Below, piece by piece: positions 1 through 8,362 of a stretch of DNA of 64,000 bases. Under the pieces are notes generated by a model. It saw only the letters and a list, made by a program, of their open reading frames with translations. It did not search any database and was not told the DNA's origin. The position numbers were made by a program, and so were the translations under genes. The stretch is from Luteibacter yeojuensis. Lineage in GTDB: Bacteria; Pseudomonadota; Gammaproteobacteria; Xanthomonadales; Rhodanobacteraceae. Location of the stretch: the NCBI RefSeq assembly GCF_000964085.1, contig NZ_JZRB01000022.1, positions 1 through 64,000 on the forward strand, in the 5' to 3' direction. The first letter of the stretch is position 1; the number at the start of each line of letters is the position of its first letter.

Positions 1-23
1 ATCGCGCGCGAGCGCGCTCCCAC
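1..23. repeat. Partial palindromic intergenic repeat (GTGGGAGC type)
   Basis: The window opens with the right arm (ATCGCGCG...CGCTCCCAC) of the repeat found complete at 1041-1106, 5316-5381, 35905-35970 and 37947-38011. Its left arm lies outside the window. Confidence 0.75.
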
Positions 24-50
24 TGACAAAGGTGTGCGCCACGGAAAGCA

Positions 51-77
51 GAAGGCCCCGGTTTTGCCGGGGCCTTC
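51..77 (-). terminator. Intrinsic terminator-like hairpin after the membrane protein gene
   Basis: A perfect 11-bp stem (GAAGGCCCCGG / CCGGGGCCTTC) with a 5-nt loop starts 3 bases beyond the TAA stop of the minus-strand gene at 81. The T-tract that follows on the minus strand is weak (TGCTTTCC). Confidence 0.75.
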
Positions 78-80
78 GCT

Positions 81-935
81 TTACTTCTTCTGGCGGAATG
101 CGTTTTCGAGGAGGGCGCGGTCGAAGCCCTCGCCGGGGTCGCCGTATTGCGCGTAGCGGTAGAGCGCGGCGGCGTAGACCCCGTGCAGGGCGTTCTGGAA
201 GAGGCTCAGCGCCACGAGGGCGATGATGCCGACGGCACCCACCGTGATCATCAGCGCCACGGAGTTCGTGGCGGCCGCGGCGACGAAGAGGCCGAAGCTC
301 ACGGCCATGACGCAGAACACCATCAGGCCACCCACGAAGCCGATGCCGGCGTTACCGATGATGTTCTCGCCCCAGGTGCGCTTCACCAGGCCGGCGCTGT
401 CCTTCACGGCATCGACCGCGCCGACGTTCTGCGCGGCGAGCACGGGCACGACGAGGAAGGTGGCGACGGTCCAGCCCACGCCGAGCAGGCCGGCGACGAT
501 GCGGCCGACGAAGCCGGCGCGTTCCTGGATGGCGCGCAGGATCATGCCGACCGTGGCCGAGATGAGCGCGTAGCCGATGATCGAGGGCAGCTTGCTCCAC
601 GCGGCGCTGAGGCCGTCGTTGAGCGTGGGGTTGCCGCCTTCGAGGCGGATGAACGCGGCGGCGGCCAGCGCGGTGTTGAAGAAGATCACCACGCTGTACT
701 GCGAGAAGTAGAACAGGAACGAGACGGCGAGGAACAGCGGCGACACATGGTGCCCGCCGTCTTCGAACCCGGTGCGGTGGCCGTGGTACAGCGAGAACAC
801 CGGCCACGCGAACGAGGCGATGACCACGAGCGAGGCCAGGCCCGCGAACAGCGGGAACAGCATCATTTCCTTGTCTTGGCGGAGGACGTTGGCGCTGGCT
901 TTCATCAGCGCCCAACTGCGTGCGAACTTGCCCAT
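81..935 (-). CDS. Six-helix membrane protein, DUF6159-like
   Basis: This 284-residue protein begins MGKFARSWALMKAS. The ATG at 935 is chosen because AAAGGAC sits just upstream; a longer reading frame exists but its extra residues are basic and low-complexity. About six hydrophobic helices are visible, near residues 25-50, 70-100, 125-145, 155-180, 205-230 and 235-265, separated by short loops. The overall pattern (short N-terminal amphipathic segment, then alternating glycine/alanine-rich helices) fits the uncharacterised DUF6159 family of integral inner-membrane proteins. No catalytic motif is visible and no function can be assigned. It is followed directly by a hairpin terminator and appears to be monocistronic. 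Confidence 0.75.
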   Translation of the reverse strand: MGKFARSWALMKASANVLRQDKEMMLFPLFAGLASLVVIASFAWPVFSLYHGHRTGFEDGGHHVSPLFLAVSFLFYFSQYSVVIFFNTALAAAAFIRLEGGNPTLNDGLSAAWSKLPSIIGYALISATVGMILRAIQERAGFVGRIVAGLLGVGWTVATFLVVPVLAAQNVGAVDAVKDSAGLVKRTWGENIIGNAGIGFVGGLMVFCVMAVSFGLFVAAAATNSVALMITVGAVGIIALVALSLFQNALHGVYAAALYRYAQYGDPGEGFDRALLENAFRQKK

Positions 936-1040
936 GTCCTTTGGAACCCCTTGGGTTGGCGAATCGTGGCGACGTTTTAGCACCCCGCCCGGGGCGGGCG
1001 CCACCGCGGGAGGTCATGGGCAGCGGCCGGGAGGCTTTTC

Positions 1041-1106
1041 TGTGGGAGCGCGCTTGCGCGCGATGGGGGTTGCCGCAAGCCCATCGCGCGCAAGCGCGCT
1101 CCCACA
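1041..1106. repeat. Palindromic intergenic repeat, 66 bp (GTGGGAGC type)
   Basis: Near-perfect inverted repeat: arm TGTGGGAGCGCGCTTGCGCG at the left, its complement at the right, with a loop of about 12 nt. It lies in the gap between the folK stop and the start of the next minus-strand gene, so it could act as a transcript 3' stem-loop. Confidence 0.9.
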
Positions 1107-1121
1107 AAGGTCGGTCGGGGG

Positions 1122-1610
1122 TTACAGATCGAGGGGCTCGACTGACAGGGGTTCTTTACCGGCTGGGAAGGCGGCCCACAGGGCGGCCATGGTTTCGCCG
1201 GTCACCGGGTGGCGCAAGCCCGGGGCGATGTCGGCCATGGGCTTCAGGACGAAGGCGTGGCGCAGCTCGCCGCGCGGCAGTTCCAGGTGCCCCGGGCCGG
1301 AGAGCACCAGGTCGTCGTACAGGACGATATCCACGTCGAGGGTGCGGCTGGCGTAGCGGTCGCCACCGCGGACGCGGCCGTGGCGGTCTTCCAGGGCATG
1401 CAGCCAGTCGTTCAGGGCCTCGGGGCCGAGGTCGCTGTCGAGGCCTACGGCCAGGTTGAGGAAGTCGGGGCCGTCGAAGCCGACGGCGCGGCTGCGGTAG
1501 ACCGGCGATACCACGAGCGGCCCGAAGCGCGTCCGCAGCTCGGCCACGCCCGCCGCCAGCCACTTATCGGCGTCGATGTTCGAACCCAGGCTCAGGTAGG
1601 CGCGGCCCAT
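1122..1610 (-). CDS. folK: 6-hydroxymethyl-7,8-dihydropterin pyrophosphokinase
   Basis: A 162-residue cytoplasmic enzyme that transfers pyrophosphate from ATP to 6-hydroxymethyl-dihydropterin in folate synthesis. The family signatures are visible: LSLGSN at the N-terminus, the central GRVRGGDRYASRTLDVDIVL segment that supplies Mg2+/ATP-binding aspartates, and a late LPRGELRHAFVLKPM block. Length is normal for HPPK. The start codon overlaps the stop of the upstream mscM-like gene by one base (TGATG), so it is translationally coupled. folB, which acts one step earlier, lies upstream in the same run. This gives a folB-mscM-folK operon on the minus strand. Confidence 0.95.
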   Translation of the reverse strand: MGRAYLSLGSNIDADKWLAAGVAELRTRFGPLVVSPVYRSRAVGFDGPDFLNLAVGLDSDLGPEALNDWLHALEDRHGRVRGGDRYASRTLDVDIVLYDDLVLSGPGHLELPRGELRHAFVLKPMADIAPGLRHPVTGETMAALWAAFPAGKEPLSVEPLDL

Positions 1611-2851
1611 CAGCGCTCCACGGCCGTCGCGTCACGCATGGCCACGATGGCCTCGCGCACGTCGCCACCCGACGGCTGCTGGAACGGCCGCAAGCCGAAC
1701 TCGGGCAGGATGGCGATGAGGTGGTCAAAGATGTCGGCCTGGATGCGCTCGTAATCGAGCCATGCCACGGTGTTGGTGAAGCAGTAGACCTCCAGCGGGA
1801 TACCCTGCGCGCCCGGGTCGCGCATGCGCACCATGCGGGTCATCTTGTCGTGGATATCGGGGTGGGCCGTGATGTAAGCCTCGGCGTACGCGCGGAACGC
1901 GCCGATGTTCGTCTGGCGCCGGCGGTTGGCCGGCAGCTTCGCGGGTTCGCCCAGCGCGTCGTTCCAGCGCTGGATATCCTCGCGCTTCTGCTTCAGGTAG
2001 GCGGCCAGCAGGTGGATCTTCGCGAAACGCTCCAGCTCGCCTTCCTCGAGGAAGCGCACGCAGGCGGCATCGACGTACAGCTCGCGCTTGATGCGGCGGC
2101 CACCACTGTCGGACATGCCACGCCAGTTCTGGAACGATTCGGCGATGAGCCGCCATGTGGGCACGGTGACGATGGTGCGGTCGAAGTTGCGCACCTTCAC
2201 CGTGTGCAGGGTGATGTCGATGACATCGCCATCGACGCCGGCCGAAGCCATGGTGATCCAGTCGCCCACGCGCAGCATGTCGTTGGTGCTGAGCTGGATG
2301 CCGGCGACGAAGCCCAGGATGGTGTCCTTGAACACCAGCAGCAGCACGGCCGACATGGCACCGATGCCGGAGAGCAGCAGGGCCACGTTCTGGTGGGTGA
2401 GCCGCGTGACGACGACCACGATGGCGACGATCCACAACACCAGCTGGAATAGCTGCACCACGCCCTTGATGGAACGCTTGCCCGCCGGCGTGGCGCTGTA
2501 GAGCGATTCGAACGCGACCAGCGCGCGGCCCAGCGCGGCCATGACGCATACGATCATCCAGCACACGGCTACGTCACGGATGAAGCCGGCCCAGCTGTCC
2601 TCGTCCTTTACATCCAGGAACAGGGCGATGCCGTAGTAGACGACGATGGCCGGCAGCATGCGCGCCAGCCAGCGGAAGGCACCGAACTCGTACAGCGCAT
2701 CGTCCCAGCGCCACGCGGTATGGCGCGTGGCGGCACGCACCACGCGGTGCAGGAACACGCGGCCCAGCAGGCCCACGAGATAGGCGACGACAAAGAGCCC
2801 GGCGATGGCGCCGAGGCGCTTCAGTTCGATGACGTGGAAGAAGTCGTCCAT
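1610..2851 (-). CDS. mscM: MscS-family mechanosensitive channel (YbdG/MscM type)
   Basis: A 413-residue inner-membrane protein. It has about four to five N-terminal transmembrane helices (residues 10-35, 60-80, 90-110, 130-155), then a pore-lining helix and MscS beta domain: ALLLSGIGAMSAVLLLVFKD, followed by a GDWITMASAGVDGDV segment and a VKVRNFDRTIVTVPTW block typical of MscS-type channels. The long C-terminal cytoplasmic region (about residues 250-400) matches the size of E. coli YbdG (415 residues). The expected role is release of solutes during hypo-osmotic shock. It sits between folB and folK, with a 20-bp gap upstream and a one-base overlap downstream. Confidence 0.88.
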   Translation of the reverse strand: MDDFFHVIELKRLGAIAGLFVVAYLVGLLGRVFLHRVVRAATRHTAWRWDDALYEFGAFRWLARMLPAIVVYYGIALFLDVKDEDSWAGFIRDVAVCWMIVCVMAALGRALVAFESLYSATPAGKRSIKGVVQLFQLVLWIVAIVVVVTRLTHQNVALLLSGIGAMSAVLLLVFKDTILGFVAGIQLSTNDMLRVGDWITMASAGVDGDVIDITLHTVKVRNFDRTIVTVPTWRLIAESFQNWRGMSDSGGRRIKRELYVDAACVRFLEEGELERFAKIHLLAAYLKQKREDIQRWNDALGEPAKLPANRRRQTNIGAFRAYAEAYITAHPDIHDKMTRMVRMRDPGAQGIPLEVYCFTNTVAWLDYERIQADIFDHLIAILPEFGLRPFQQPSGGDVREAIVAMRDATAVER

Positions 2852-2871
2852 GGGTTACCGCTTGCGATGGC

Positions 2872-3231
2872 TCATGCCGGCCGCGTGCCGCGCTCGATGC
2901 GCACGCCCACGGCGCGGGCGCCACGCACGGCGCCGGGCTTCGACAGCTTCAGCCGCACCCATGCCACGCCGAACTCCTCGCGGACGATCTCGGCGCAGCG
3001 TTCGGCCAGCGTTTCGACGAGGCCGAAGCTAGAGCCTTCCACGTAGGCCTGCAGCCGCCTGGAGATCGACTTGTAGTTCAGGGTGTCGTTGATGTCGTCG
3101 GTGGCGGCCGGGCGGCGGTTGTCGAACGCCATCTCCAGGTCGAACGACAGGGTCTGCCGGATGCGGCGCTCCCAGTCGTAGATGCCGATGACCGCGTCGA
3201 TGCGCAGGTCCTCGATGAAGACGATATCCAT
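2872..3231 (-). CDS. folB: Dihydroneopterin aldolase
   Basis: A 119-residue cytoplasmic enzyme that converts 7,8-dihydroneopterin to 6-hydroxymethyl-dihydropterin and glycolaldehyde, providing the substrate of FolK encoded two genes downstream. Family features: IEDLRIDAVIGIYDWERR at the N-terminus (with the substrate-binding Glu), DTLNYKSISRRL in the middle, ESSFGLVETLAE-like helix (EGSSFGLVETLAERCA), and the C-terminal VRLKLSKPGAV with the catalytic Lys. Length is standard. It is probably the first gene of the folB-mscM-folK run. Confidence 0.94.
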   Translation of the reverse strand: MDIVFIEDLRIDAVIGIYDWERRIRQTLSFDLEMAFDNRRPAATDDINDTLNYKSISRRLQAYVEGSSFGLVETLAERCAEIVREEFGVAWVRLKLSKPGAVRGARAVGVRIERGTRPA

Positions 3232-3285
3232 GGGGCCCGGGGTGCGAAGAAAGGCCCTACAGGGTAACGCGTGCGGCCGTGCCGG

Positions 3286-3381
3286 TGTAGGAGCTCACTT
3301 GTGAGCGACATCTTTTCGCGACAACGCCACAGGCCTTGTGACGATGTCGCTCGAGGGGTCGCTCACGGGGTGAGCTCCTAC
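3286..3381. repeat. Palindromic intergenic repeat, 96 bp (GTAGGAGC type)
   Basis: Outer arms GTAGGAGCTCAC / GTGAGCTCCTAC enclose an inner inverted core (GCGACATC / GATGTCGC). It lies between the tsaD stop and the folB start. Same family as 18357-18449, 22077-22145, 42825-42920 and 52686-52782. Confidence 0.85.
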
Positions 3382-3392
3382 GAGGGCCGCGC

Positions 3393-4457
3393 TCAGGCCG
3401 CGGGCGGCAGCGTTTCCAGGCTCCAGCGCGGGAACACGTCGATGGTATCGCCCTGCTGCTGCCCGGCCGCGAGGCGGATGGCGCCGGCCAGGGCGATCAT
3501 CGCGCCGTTGTCGGTGCAGAACTGCAGGCGCGGGAAATACACCCGGAAGCCGTCCTTCGCGCCAGCCTCGGCCAGTTGCTCGCGCAAGCGCTTGTTCGCG
3601 CCCACGCCGCCGGCGATGACCAGGCGCTTCGCGCCAGCGGCCTCCAGCGCGCGGCGGCACTTGATGGCGAGGGTGTCGACGATGGCCTCCTCGAACCCCC
3701 GGGCGATGTCGGCCCGGGTCTGCTCCGACTTATCGGAGGCCTGCCATGCCAGCAGCACCTGGGTCTTCAGACCCGAGAAGCTGAAATCCAGCCCCGGCCG
3801 GTCGACCATGGGGCGCGAGAAACGGAACTTGCCGGGGGTGCCCTGCTCGGCCAGCTTCGCCAGGGCCGGGCCGCCGGGGTACGGCAGGCCCATGAGCTTG
3901 GCGGTCTTGTCGAAGGCCTCGCCCGCGGCATCGTCCAGGGTATCGCCCAGGATCCGGTACTCGCCGATGGCCTTCACCTCCACGAGCATGGAGTGGCCGC
4001 CCGATACCAGCAGGGCCACGAACGGCGGCGCCGGCGGGTCATCCTCGAGCAGGGGCGCCAGCAGGTGGCCTTCCATGTGGTGGACGCCGATGGCCGGCAC
4101 GCCCAGGGCCCAGGCCATGGCGCGGGCGGCCGAGGCACCCACCAGCAGGGCGCCGACGAGGCCCGGGCCGGCCGTGTAGGCCACGCCGCCGAGGTCGGCC
4201 GGGGTGAGGCCGGCGTCCTTCAGGGCCTGGCGCACAAGGGGCAGGAGCTTCCTGACATGGTCGCGGCTGGCCAGCTCGGGCACCACGCCGCCGTACTCGG
4301 CATGCAGGGCGATCTGGCTGAACAGGGCGTGGGAAAGCAGGCCACGGCCCGGTTTCTCCGGGTCCCAGCGGAGGAGCGCCACCCCGGTTTCATCACAGGA
4401 GGTTTCGACACCCAACACAGGCTTTGAATTTTTCGTTTCGATCACGTTATAATCCAC
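3393..4457 (-). CDS. tsaD: tRNA N6-adenosine threonylcarbamoyltransferase
   Basis: TsaD of the TsaBDE complex transfers threonylcarbamoyl to A37 of ANN-decoding tRNAs. The protein is about 354 residues, with the family blocks [15 protein letters not shown] at the N-terminus, the iron-binding HHMEGH motif, [30 protein letters not shown], and a C-terminal ASP-type block [13 protein letters not shown]. The start is uncertain: the reading frame opens with GTG at 4457, which lies inside the divergent rpsU promoter, whereas homologues begin close to VLGVETS, so a downstream GTG at 4418 is an alternative. The divergent tsaD/rpsU arrangement is the classical enterobacterial one. Confidence 0.93.
   Translation of the reverse strand: MDYNVIETKNSKPVLGVETSCDETGVALLRWDPEKPGRGLLSHALFSQIALHAEYGGVVPELASRDHVRKLLPLVRQALKDAGLTPADLGGVAYTAGPGLVGALLVGASAARAMAWALGVPAIGVHHMEGHLLAPLLEDDPPAPPFVALLVSGGHSMLVEVKAIGEYRILGDTLDDAAGEAFDKTAKLMGLPYPGGPALAKLAEQGTPGKFRFSRPMVDRPGLDFSFSGLKTQVLLAWQASDKSEQTRADIARGFEEAIVDTLAIKCRRALEAAGAKRLVIAGGVGANKRLREQLAEAGAKDGFRVYFPRLQFCTDNGAMIALAGAIRLAAGQQQGDTIDVFPRWSLETLPPAA
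4424..4453 (+). promoter_or_regulatory. Sigma-70 promoter of rpsU
   Basis: TTGAAT (4424-4429), an 18-bp spacer and a perfect TATAAT (4448-4453) lie about 50 bp upstream of the rpsU ATG. Transcription would start near 4460. It overlaps the 5' end of the divergent tsaD reading frame. Confidence 0.8.
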
Positions 4458-4501
4458 GGCTCACCCGGGTAGACGGGTCAGTTTAAACAAGTGGAGTTTC
4501 C

Positions 4502-4717
4502 ATGCCGAGCGTTAAAGTCCGCGAGAACGAGCCGTTTGAGCTTGCCCTCCGCCGCTTCAAGCGTACGTGCGAAAAGGCTGGCGTGCTGGCCGAAACGCGC
4601 AAGCGCGAATTTTACGAAAAGCCGACCCAGGAGCGTAAGCGCAAGCGCGCTGCTGCCGTGAAGCGCCACCTGCGCCGTCTGTCCCGCGACACGACGCGCC
4701 GGACCCGCATGTACTGA
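4502..4717 (+). CDS. rpsU: 30S ribosomal protein S21
   Basis: A 71-residue highly basic protein beginning [20 protein letters not shown] and ending with an Arg-rich tail ([13 protein letters not shown]), as in all S21 proteins. It is a small-subunit protein implicated in initiation on natural mRNAs. GGAG lies 6-9 bases before the ATG. A strong sigma-70 promoter precedes it and an intrinsic hairpin follows it, before yqeY and dnaG. This matches the macromolecular-synthesis operon arrangement, in which S21 is made in large excess over primase. Confidence 0.98.
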   Translation: MPSVKVRENEPFELALRRFKRTCEKAGVLAETRKREFYEKPTQERKRKRAAAVKRHLRRLSRDTTRRTRMY

Positions 4718-4801
4718 TTGCCACCCGGCCTGTGTAGGGCCGGTGTTGGACCCGCGGCTGGCGCGTTCGCCCGCTGCCGCCGCAATCAGGCGGAAATCCC
4801 G

Positions 4802-4835
4802 AGCCGGCTCCGCCGAAAGGTGGGGCCGGCTTTTC
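4802..4835 (+). terminator. Intrinsic terminator/attenuator between rpsU and yqeY
   Basis: A 13-bp stem with two G-U pairs closes a GAAA tetraloop (4815-4818) and is followed by TTTT (4831-4834). It probably reduces read-through from rpsU into yqeY and dnaG, as the rpsU-dnaG terminator does in E. coli. Confidence 0.82.
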
Positions 4836-4855
4836 GTCGTTCTGGAGGAAAAGCG

Positions 4856-5299
4856 ATGAGCCTCAAGGCAAAGATCACTGACGACATGAAGGCCGCCATG
4901 AAGGGCGGCGAAAAGGACCGCCTGGGCGTCATCCGCCTGGTGCAGGCCCAGATCAAGCAGCGTGAGGTGGACGAGCGCATCGAGCTGGACGATACACAGG
5001 TCCTGGCCGTCCTCGAGAAGATGCAGAAGCAGCGCCGCGACTCCATCGACCAGTACGAAAAGGCCGGCCGTGACGACCTGGCCGCCGTCGAGCGCTACGA
5101 GATGGGTGTCATCGACGCCTACCTGCCCGCCAAGCTGGGCGACGCCGAGCTCGATGCCCTCATCGACGCCGCCGTGGCCGAAGCGGGTGCCACCTCGGCC
5201 CGCGACATGGGCAAGGTGGTGGCCCTGGTGAAGGAAAAGGCCGCCGGCCGCGCCGACATGGGCGCCGTGGCGGGCAAGGTCAAAGCCAAACTCACCTGA
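4856..5299 (+). CDS. GatB/YqeY domain protein
   Basis: A 147-residue cytoplasmic protein with the YqeY-type helical fold: [28 protein letters not shown] at the N-terminus, [19 protein letters not shown] in the centre and a C-terminal [20 protein letters not shown] block related to the tRNA-binding tail of GatB. The start at 4856 is fixed by GGAGGAA 6 bases upstream. Such stand-alone proteins are common between rpsU and dnaG in proteobacteria. They are presumed to bind tRNA, but no reaction has been established. Confidence 0.9.
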   Translation: MSLKAKITDDMKAAMKGGEKDRLGVIRLVQAQIKQREVDERIELDDTQVLAVLEKMQKQRRDSIDQYEKAGRDDLAAVERYEMGVIDAYLPAKLGDAELDALIDAAVAEAGATSARDMGKVVALVKEKAAGRADMGAVAGKVKAKLT

Positions 5300-5315
5300 C
5301 GCCCGCCCTTCTAGA

Positions 5316-5381
5316 TGTGGGAGCGCGCTTGCGCGCGATGGGGTCTCCCGCAGACCCATCGCGCGCAAGCGCGCTCCCACA
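5316..5381. repeat. Palindromic intergenic repeat, 66 bp (GTGGGAGC type)
   Basis: Near-identical to 1041-1106: arms beginning TGTGGGAGCGCGC and ending GCGCGCTCCCACA. It lies between the yqeY stop and the DUF1328 gene. Confidence 0.9.
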
Positions 5382-5489
5382 GTCGTTTTCCGCCCGGCTT
5401 ACCGTTTTCACATAGGCCCCACGCAAGCGGCGCCATCCTTCCCGCCGCGGCAGGGGGAGCGTCCTCCGGCTCTTTCGGAGGGGAACCCC

Positions 5490-5663
5490 ATGCTTAAGTA
5501 CGCCATCATCTTCGGCATCATCGCGCTCATCACCGGCGCCCTCGGTTTCAGCAAGATCTCCGGCATCGCCGGCACCATCGCGAAGGTCTGCTTCGCCATC
5601 TTCCTGATCCTGTTCGTGATCGCCATCCTGGCCGTCGTCGGCATCTTCAAGATGGCGGTCTAA
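5490..5663 (+). CDS. Small DUF1328 (YtjA-type) membrane protein
   Basis: A 57-residue protein, [20 protein letters not shown] at the start and GIFKMAV at the end. It contains two hydrophobic helices (about residues 4-22 and 33-53) joined by a short [11 protein letters not shown] loop, the complete pattern of the DUF1328/YtjA family. GGAGGGGAA precedes the ATG by a few bases. The function of the family is unknown; members are inner-membrane mini-proteins. It lies between yqeY and dnaG on the same strand. Confidence 0.88.
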   Translation: MLKYAIIFGIIALITGALGFSKISGIAGTIAKVCFAIFLILFVIAILAVVGIFKMAV

Positions 5664-5714
5664 CGGGCCGCCAAGCTCGTCGGGAAAGCGGTTGCGTGGC
5701 ATCCTAGGCGACTG

Positions 5715-7457
5715 ATGCGCGGCCGTATTCCCGACAACTTCATCGATGAGCTCCTGACTCGCGTCGACATCGTCGACGTGATCGAGCGGCGCGTGCCCCT
5801 GAAGAAGGCCGGGCGTGAGTGGACGGCCTGCTGCCCGTTCCACAACGAGCGCTCGCCCTCGTTCTATGTCAGCCCGGCCAAGCAGTTCTTCCACTGCTTC
5901 GGCTGCGGCGCCCATGGCAGCGCCATCAAGTTCCTGATGGACTACGATCGCCTGGAATTCCCCGACGCCATCGAGGAACTTGCCCAGTCGGTCGGCATGA
6001 AGGTGCCCTACGAGGGCGGCCGCGACGACAAGCCGCGGGAGGATCGCAGCGACCTCTACACCCTGCTCGACGAGGCGGCCAGCTTTTACCAGCGCGAGCT
6101 CGGCAACAGCGCCGAGGCCCGCGCCTACGTCGATCGGCGCGGGCTGGATGAGGAAACCCTCAAGCGGTTCCGCATCGGCTGGGCCCCGGCGGGCTTCGAT
6201 GGCGTGCTGAAGGCCCTCGGCACCACCGATAACCGGCGCAAGCTGCTGAACGACGCCGGCATGGTGGCCAGCAACGAGCGCGGCAACCGCTACGACCGTT
6301 TCCGCGAGCGGGTGATGTTCCCCATCCTGGACCGCCGCGGCCGCGTCATCGCCTTTGGCGGCCGCGTGCTCTCGGCCGACCAGGGCCCGAAGTACCTCAA
6401 CTCGCCGGAAACCCCGCTGTTCCACAAGGGCCGCGAGCTTTTCGCGCTGTGGCAGGTGAAGCAGGCCAACCAGACCCTCACCCGCATCATGGTGGTCGAG
6501 GGCTACATGGACGTCATCGCCCTGCACCAGGCCGGCCTGCCCATCGCCGTGGCCACGCTGGGCACGGCGACCACGCCCGACCACGCCGAGGTGCTGTTCC
6601 GCGCCGCTCCTGACGTGTACTTCTGCTTCGACGGCGACCGCGCCGGCCGCCAGGCCGCCTGGCGCGCGGTGGAGTCGATCCTGCCGCGCATGCGCGATGG
6701 CCGCCAGGCGCACTTCCTGTTCCTGCCCGATGGCGAGGACCCGGATTCCCTGGTGCGCAAGGAGGGCAAGGACGGCTTTGAGAAGCGGATGAAGGAAAGC
6801 GTGCCGCTGTCGGAGTATTTCTTCGACGAACTGGCCCGCGACGTGGATACCAGCCGCATCGACGGGCGGGCCCGGCTCGCCGAGCGGGCGCGGCCGCTCA
6901 TCGCCAGGCTGCCCGACGGCGCCTTCCGCGATCTCATGGCCGATGAGCTCAAGCGCCGCACCGGCGCGGGGGCCACCTTCGAGTCCGAGGCCACCCCGCA
7001 GCGCAGCGCGGCCCCCAAGCAGGGCAATGTGCAGCGCAGCCTTGTCCGCAGCGCCATCACCCTGCTCATCGCCCAGCCCGCGCTGGCGCTGGAGGTGGAG
7101 CCGCCCTACCCGTTCCTGCGGCTCGACCGCCCCGGCGTCGACCTGCTCGCCGAGCTCATCGACGTGGTGCGCAACCGGCCCGATATCCGCCCCGCCGTGC
7201 TGGTGGAGCACTTCCTCGAACGCCCCGAATACAACGCCCTGCAGAAGCTGATGCAGGCCGAGGTCATCGGCGAGGCCGACATGCAGCGGGTGGAATTCCT
7301 CGACGCCCTGGAAGGCATGAAGCGCCAGGCCACTACCCAGCGCCGCGAGTTCCTTATCGCGCGCAGCCGCGAAGGCGTGCTCGACGACACCGAGAAAGCT
7401 GAACTGCGCGTCCTGCTGGCTGCCCGCGTCGCCCCGGGCGAGGCTGCCGCGGAATGA
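5715..7457 (+). CDS. dnaG: DNA primase
   Basis: A 580-residue primase that makes RNA primers at the replication fork. The CHC2 zinc ribbon is intact, with Cys40, His43, Cys61 and Cys64 at the same positions as in E. coli DnaG. The catalytic core follows, with the TOPRIM glutamate in VVEGYMDVI (about residue 262) and the metal-binding aspartates in CFDGDRAG (about 306 and 308). The last 150 residues form the DnaB-interacting helical domain. The length is normal. It follows rpsU-yqeY as expected, but rpoD, often the next gene, is replaced here by a DedA gene. Confidence 0.97.
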   Translation: MRGRIPDNFIDELLTRVDIVDVIERRVPLKKAGREWTACCPFHNERSPSFYVSPAKQFFHCFGCGAHGSAIKFLMDYDRLEFPDAIEELAQSVGMKVPYEGGRDDKPREDRSDLYTLLDEAASFYQRELGNSAEARAYVDRRGLDEETLKRFRIGWAPAGFDGVLKALGTTDNRRKLLNDAGMVASNERGNRYDRFRERVMFPILDRRGRVIAFGGRVLSADQGPKYLNSPETPLFHKGRELFALWQVKQANQTLTRIMVVEGYMDVIALHQAGLPIAVATLGTATTPDHAEVLFRAAPDVYFCFDGDRAGRQAAWRAVESILPRMRDGRQAHFLFLPDGEDPDSLVRKEGKDGFEKRMKESVPLSEYFFDELARDVDTSRIDGRARLAERARPLIARLPDGAFRDLMADELKRRTGAGATFESEATPQRSAAPKQGNVQRSLVRSAITLLIAQPALALEVEPPYPFLRLDRPGVDLLAELIDVVRNRPDIRPAVLVEHFLERPEYNALQKLMQAEVIGEADMQRVEFLDALEGMKRQATTQRREFLIARSREGVLDDTEKAELRVLLAARVAPGEAAAE

Positions 7458-7548
7458 TGCGCCGCACCTGCGGTGTCATGCGATCCATGGGATCATCGGG
7501 TTCTCGAAGCCCGAAGGACCCGGTCGTGGCCGGACAAGCCAAAGCCTG

Positions 7549-8223
7549 ATGGAACTGCTCAATAGCCTGGTCGACGTCTTTGGGCGGAACGGCTACATCG
7601 CCGTGTTCTTCGCCCTGATGCTCTGCGGGGCGGGCATCCCGCTGCCCGAGGACATCACGCTCGTCGCCGGCGGCATCATCACCGGCCTGGGCTACGGCGA
7701 CGTCCACACCATGGTGGGCGTGGGCATGGCCGGCGTGCTGGTGGGCGATTCCACCATGTTCCTGCTGGGGCGCCACTTCGGCGGCCGCATCATGCGCTGG
7801 CGCTTCGTCGCGCGCCTGCTCACCCCCGAGCGCTACGCCAAGGTGCAGGAAAAGTTCGAGCGCTACGGCAACCGCCTCATGTTCGTGGCCCGATTCCTGC
7901 CCGGCATGCGCACCGCCGTCTTCATCACGGCCGGCGCCACCCACCGCGTGGGCTTCCTCCGGTTCCTCCTCCTCGACGGCATGGCCGCGGCCATCAGCGT
8001 CCCCATCTGGGTCTACCTGGGCTACCTGGGCGCGCACAACCACGAGTGGCTGGCCATGTGGATCCGCCGTGGCCAGGCCGGCATCTGGTTCGCCGTGGCC
8101 GCCGCCGTACTCGTCGTCGGCGTGATCTGGTGGCGCCGCAAGAAGGCGGAAAGCCGCTGCGGCCAATCCACCCCGCCGAAGAACCTGGGTTCGCGGCTGC
8201 ATGGGAATGACGAACGCGGTTGA
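7549..8223 (+). CDS. DedA-family membrane protein
   Basis: A 224-residue inner-membrane protein of the DedA/VTT superfamily, whose members are linked to lipid-carrier (undecaprenyl phosphate or phosphatidylethanolamine) flipping. Visible features are the GAGIPLPEDITLVAGG segment, VGDSTMFLLGRHFGGR, and the FVARFLPGMRTAVFITAGATHR motif with the conserved Arg/Gly/Pro, followed by C-terminal helices to WWRRKKAE. The last about 25 residues (SRCGQSTPPKNLGSRLHGND...) do not look like the family. They appear to be translated intergenic repeat sequence of the GGGTTCGCGGCTGCATGGG type. Confidence 0.9.
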   Translation: MELLNSLVDVFGRNGYIAVFFALMLCGAGIPLPEDITLVAGGIITGLGYGDVHTMVGVGMAGVLVGDSTMFLLGRHFGGRIMRWRFVARLLTPERYAKVQEKFERYGNRLMFVARFLPGMRTAVFITAGATHRVGFLRFLLLDGMAAAISVPIWVYLGYLGAHNHEWLAMWIRRGQAGIWFAVAAAVLVVGVIWWRRKKAESRCGQSTPPKNLGSRLHGNDERG

Positions 8224-8362
8224 GTATTTTCGCGGCCTGGGTTGGCCTGCATGCGCCGCGCAAAAGACCTACACGGATTGATGAAAGGCCCTACAGCGTA
8301 TGGAGCCCGTTAAGGGCGAAGATCCCGTCCACGGTGCAGCTGACATGCACACGGAGGACACA

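Noticed and set aside
1041-1106. Repeated palindromes considered as a CRISPR array
   Set aside because: Copies are dispersed singly over 50 kb, are inverted repeats without regular spacers, and no cas gene is present.
5292-7211. Minus-strand open frame (about 640 codons) opposite dnaG
   Set aside because: Shadow of primase; no ribosome-binding site or motif.
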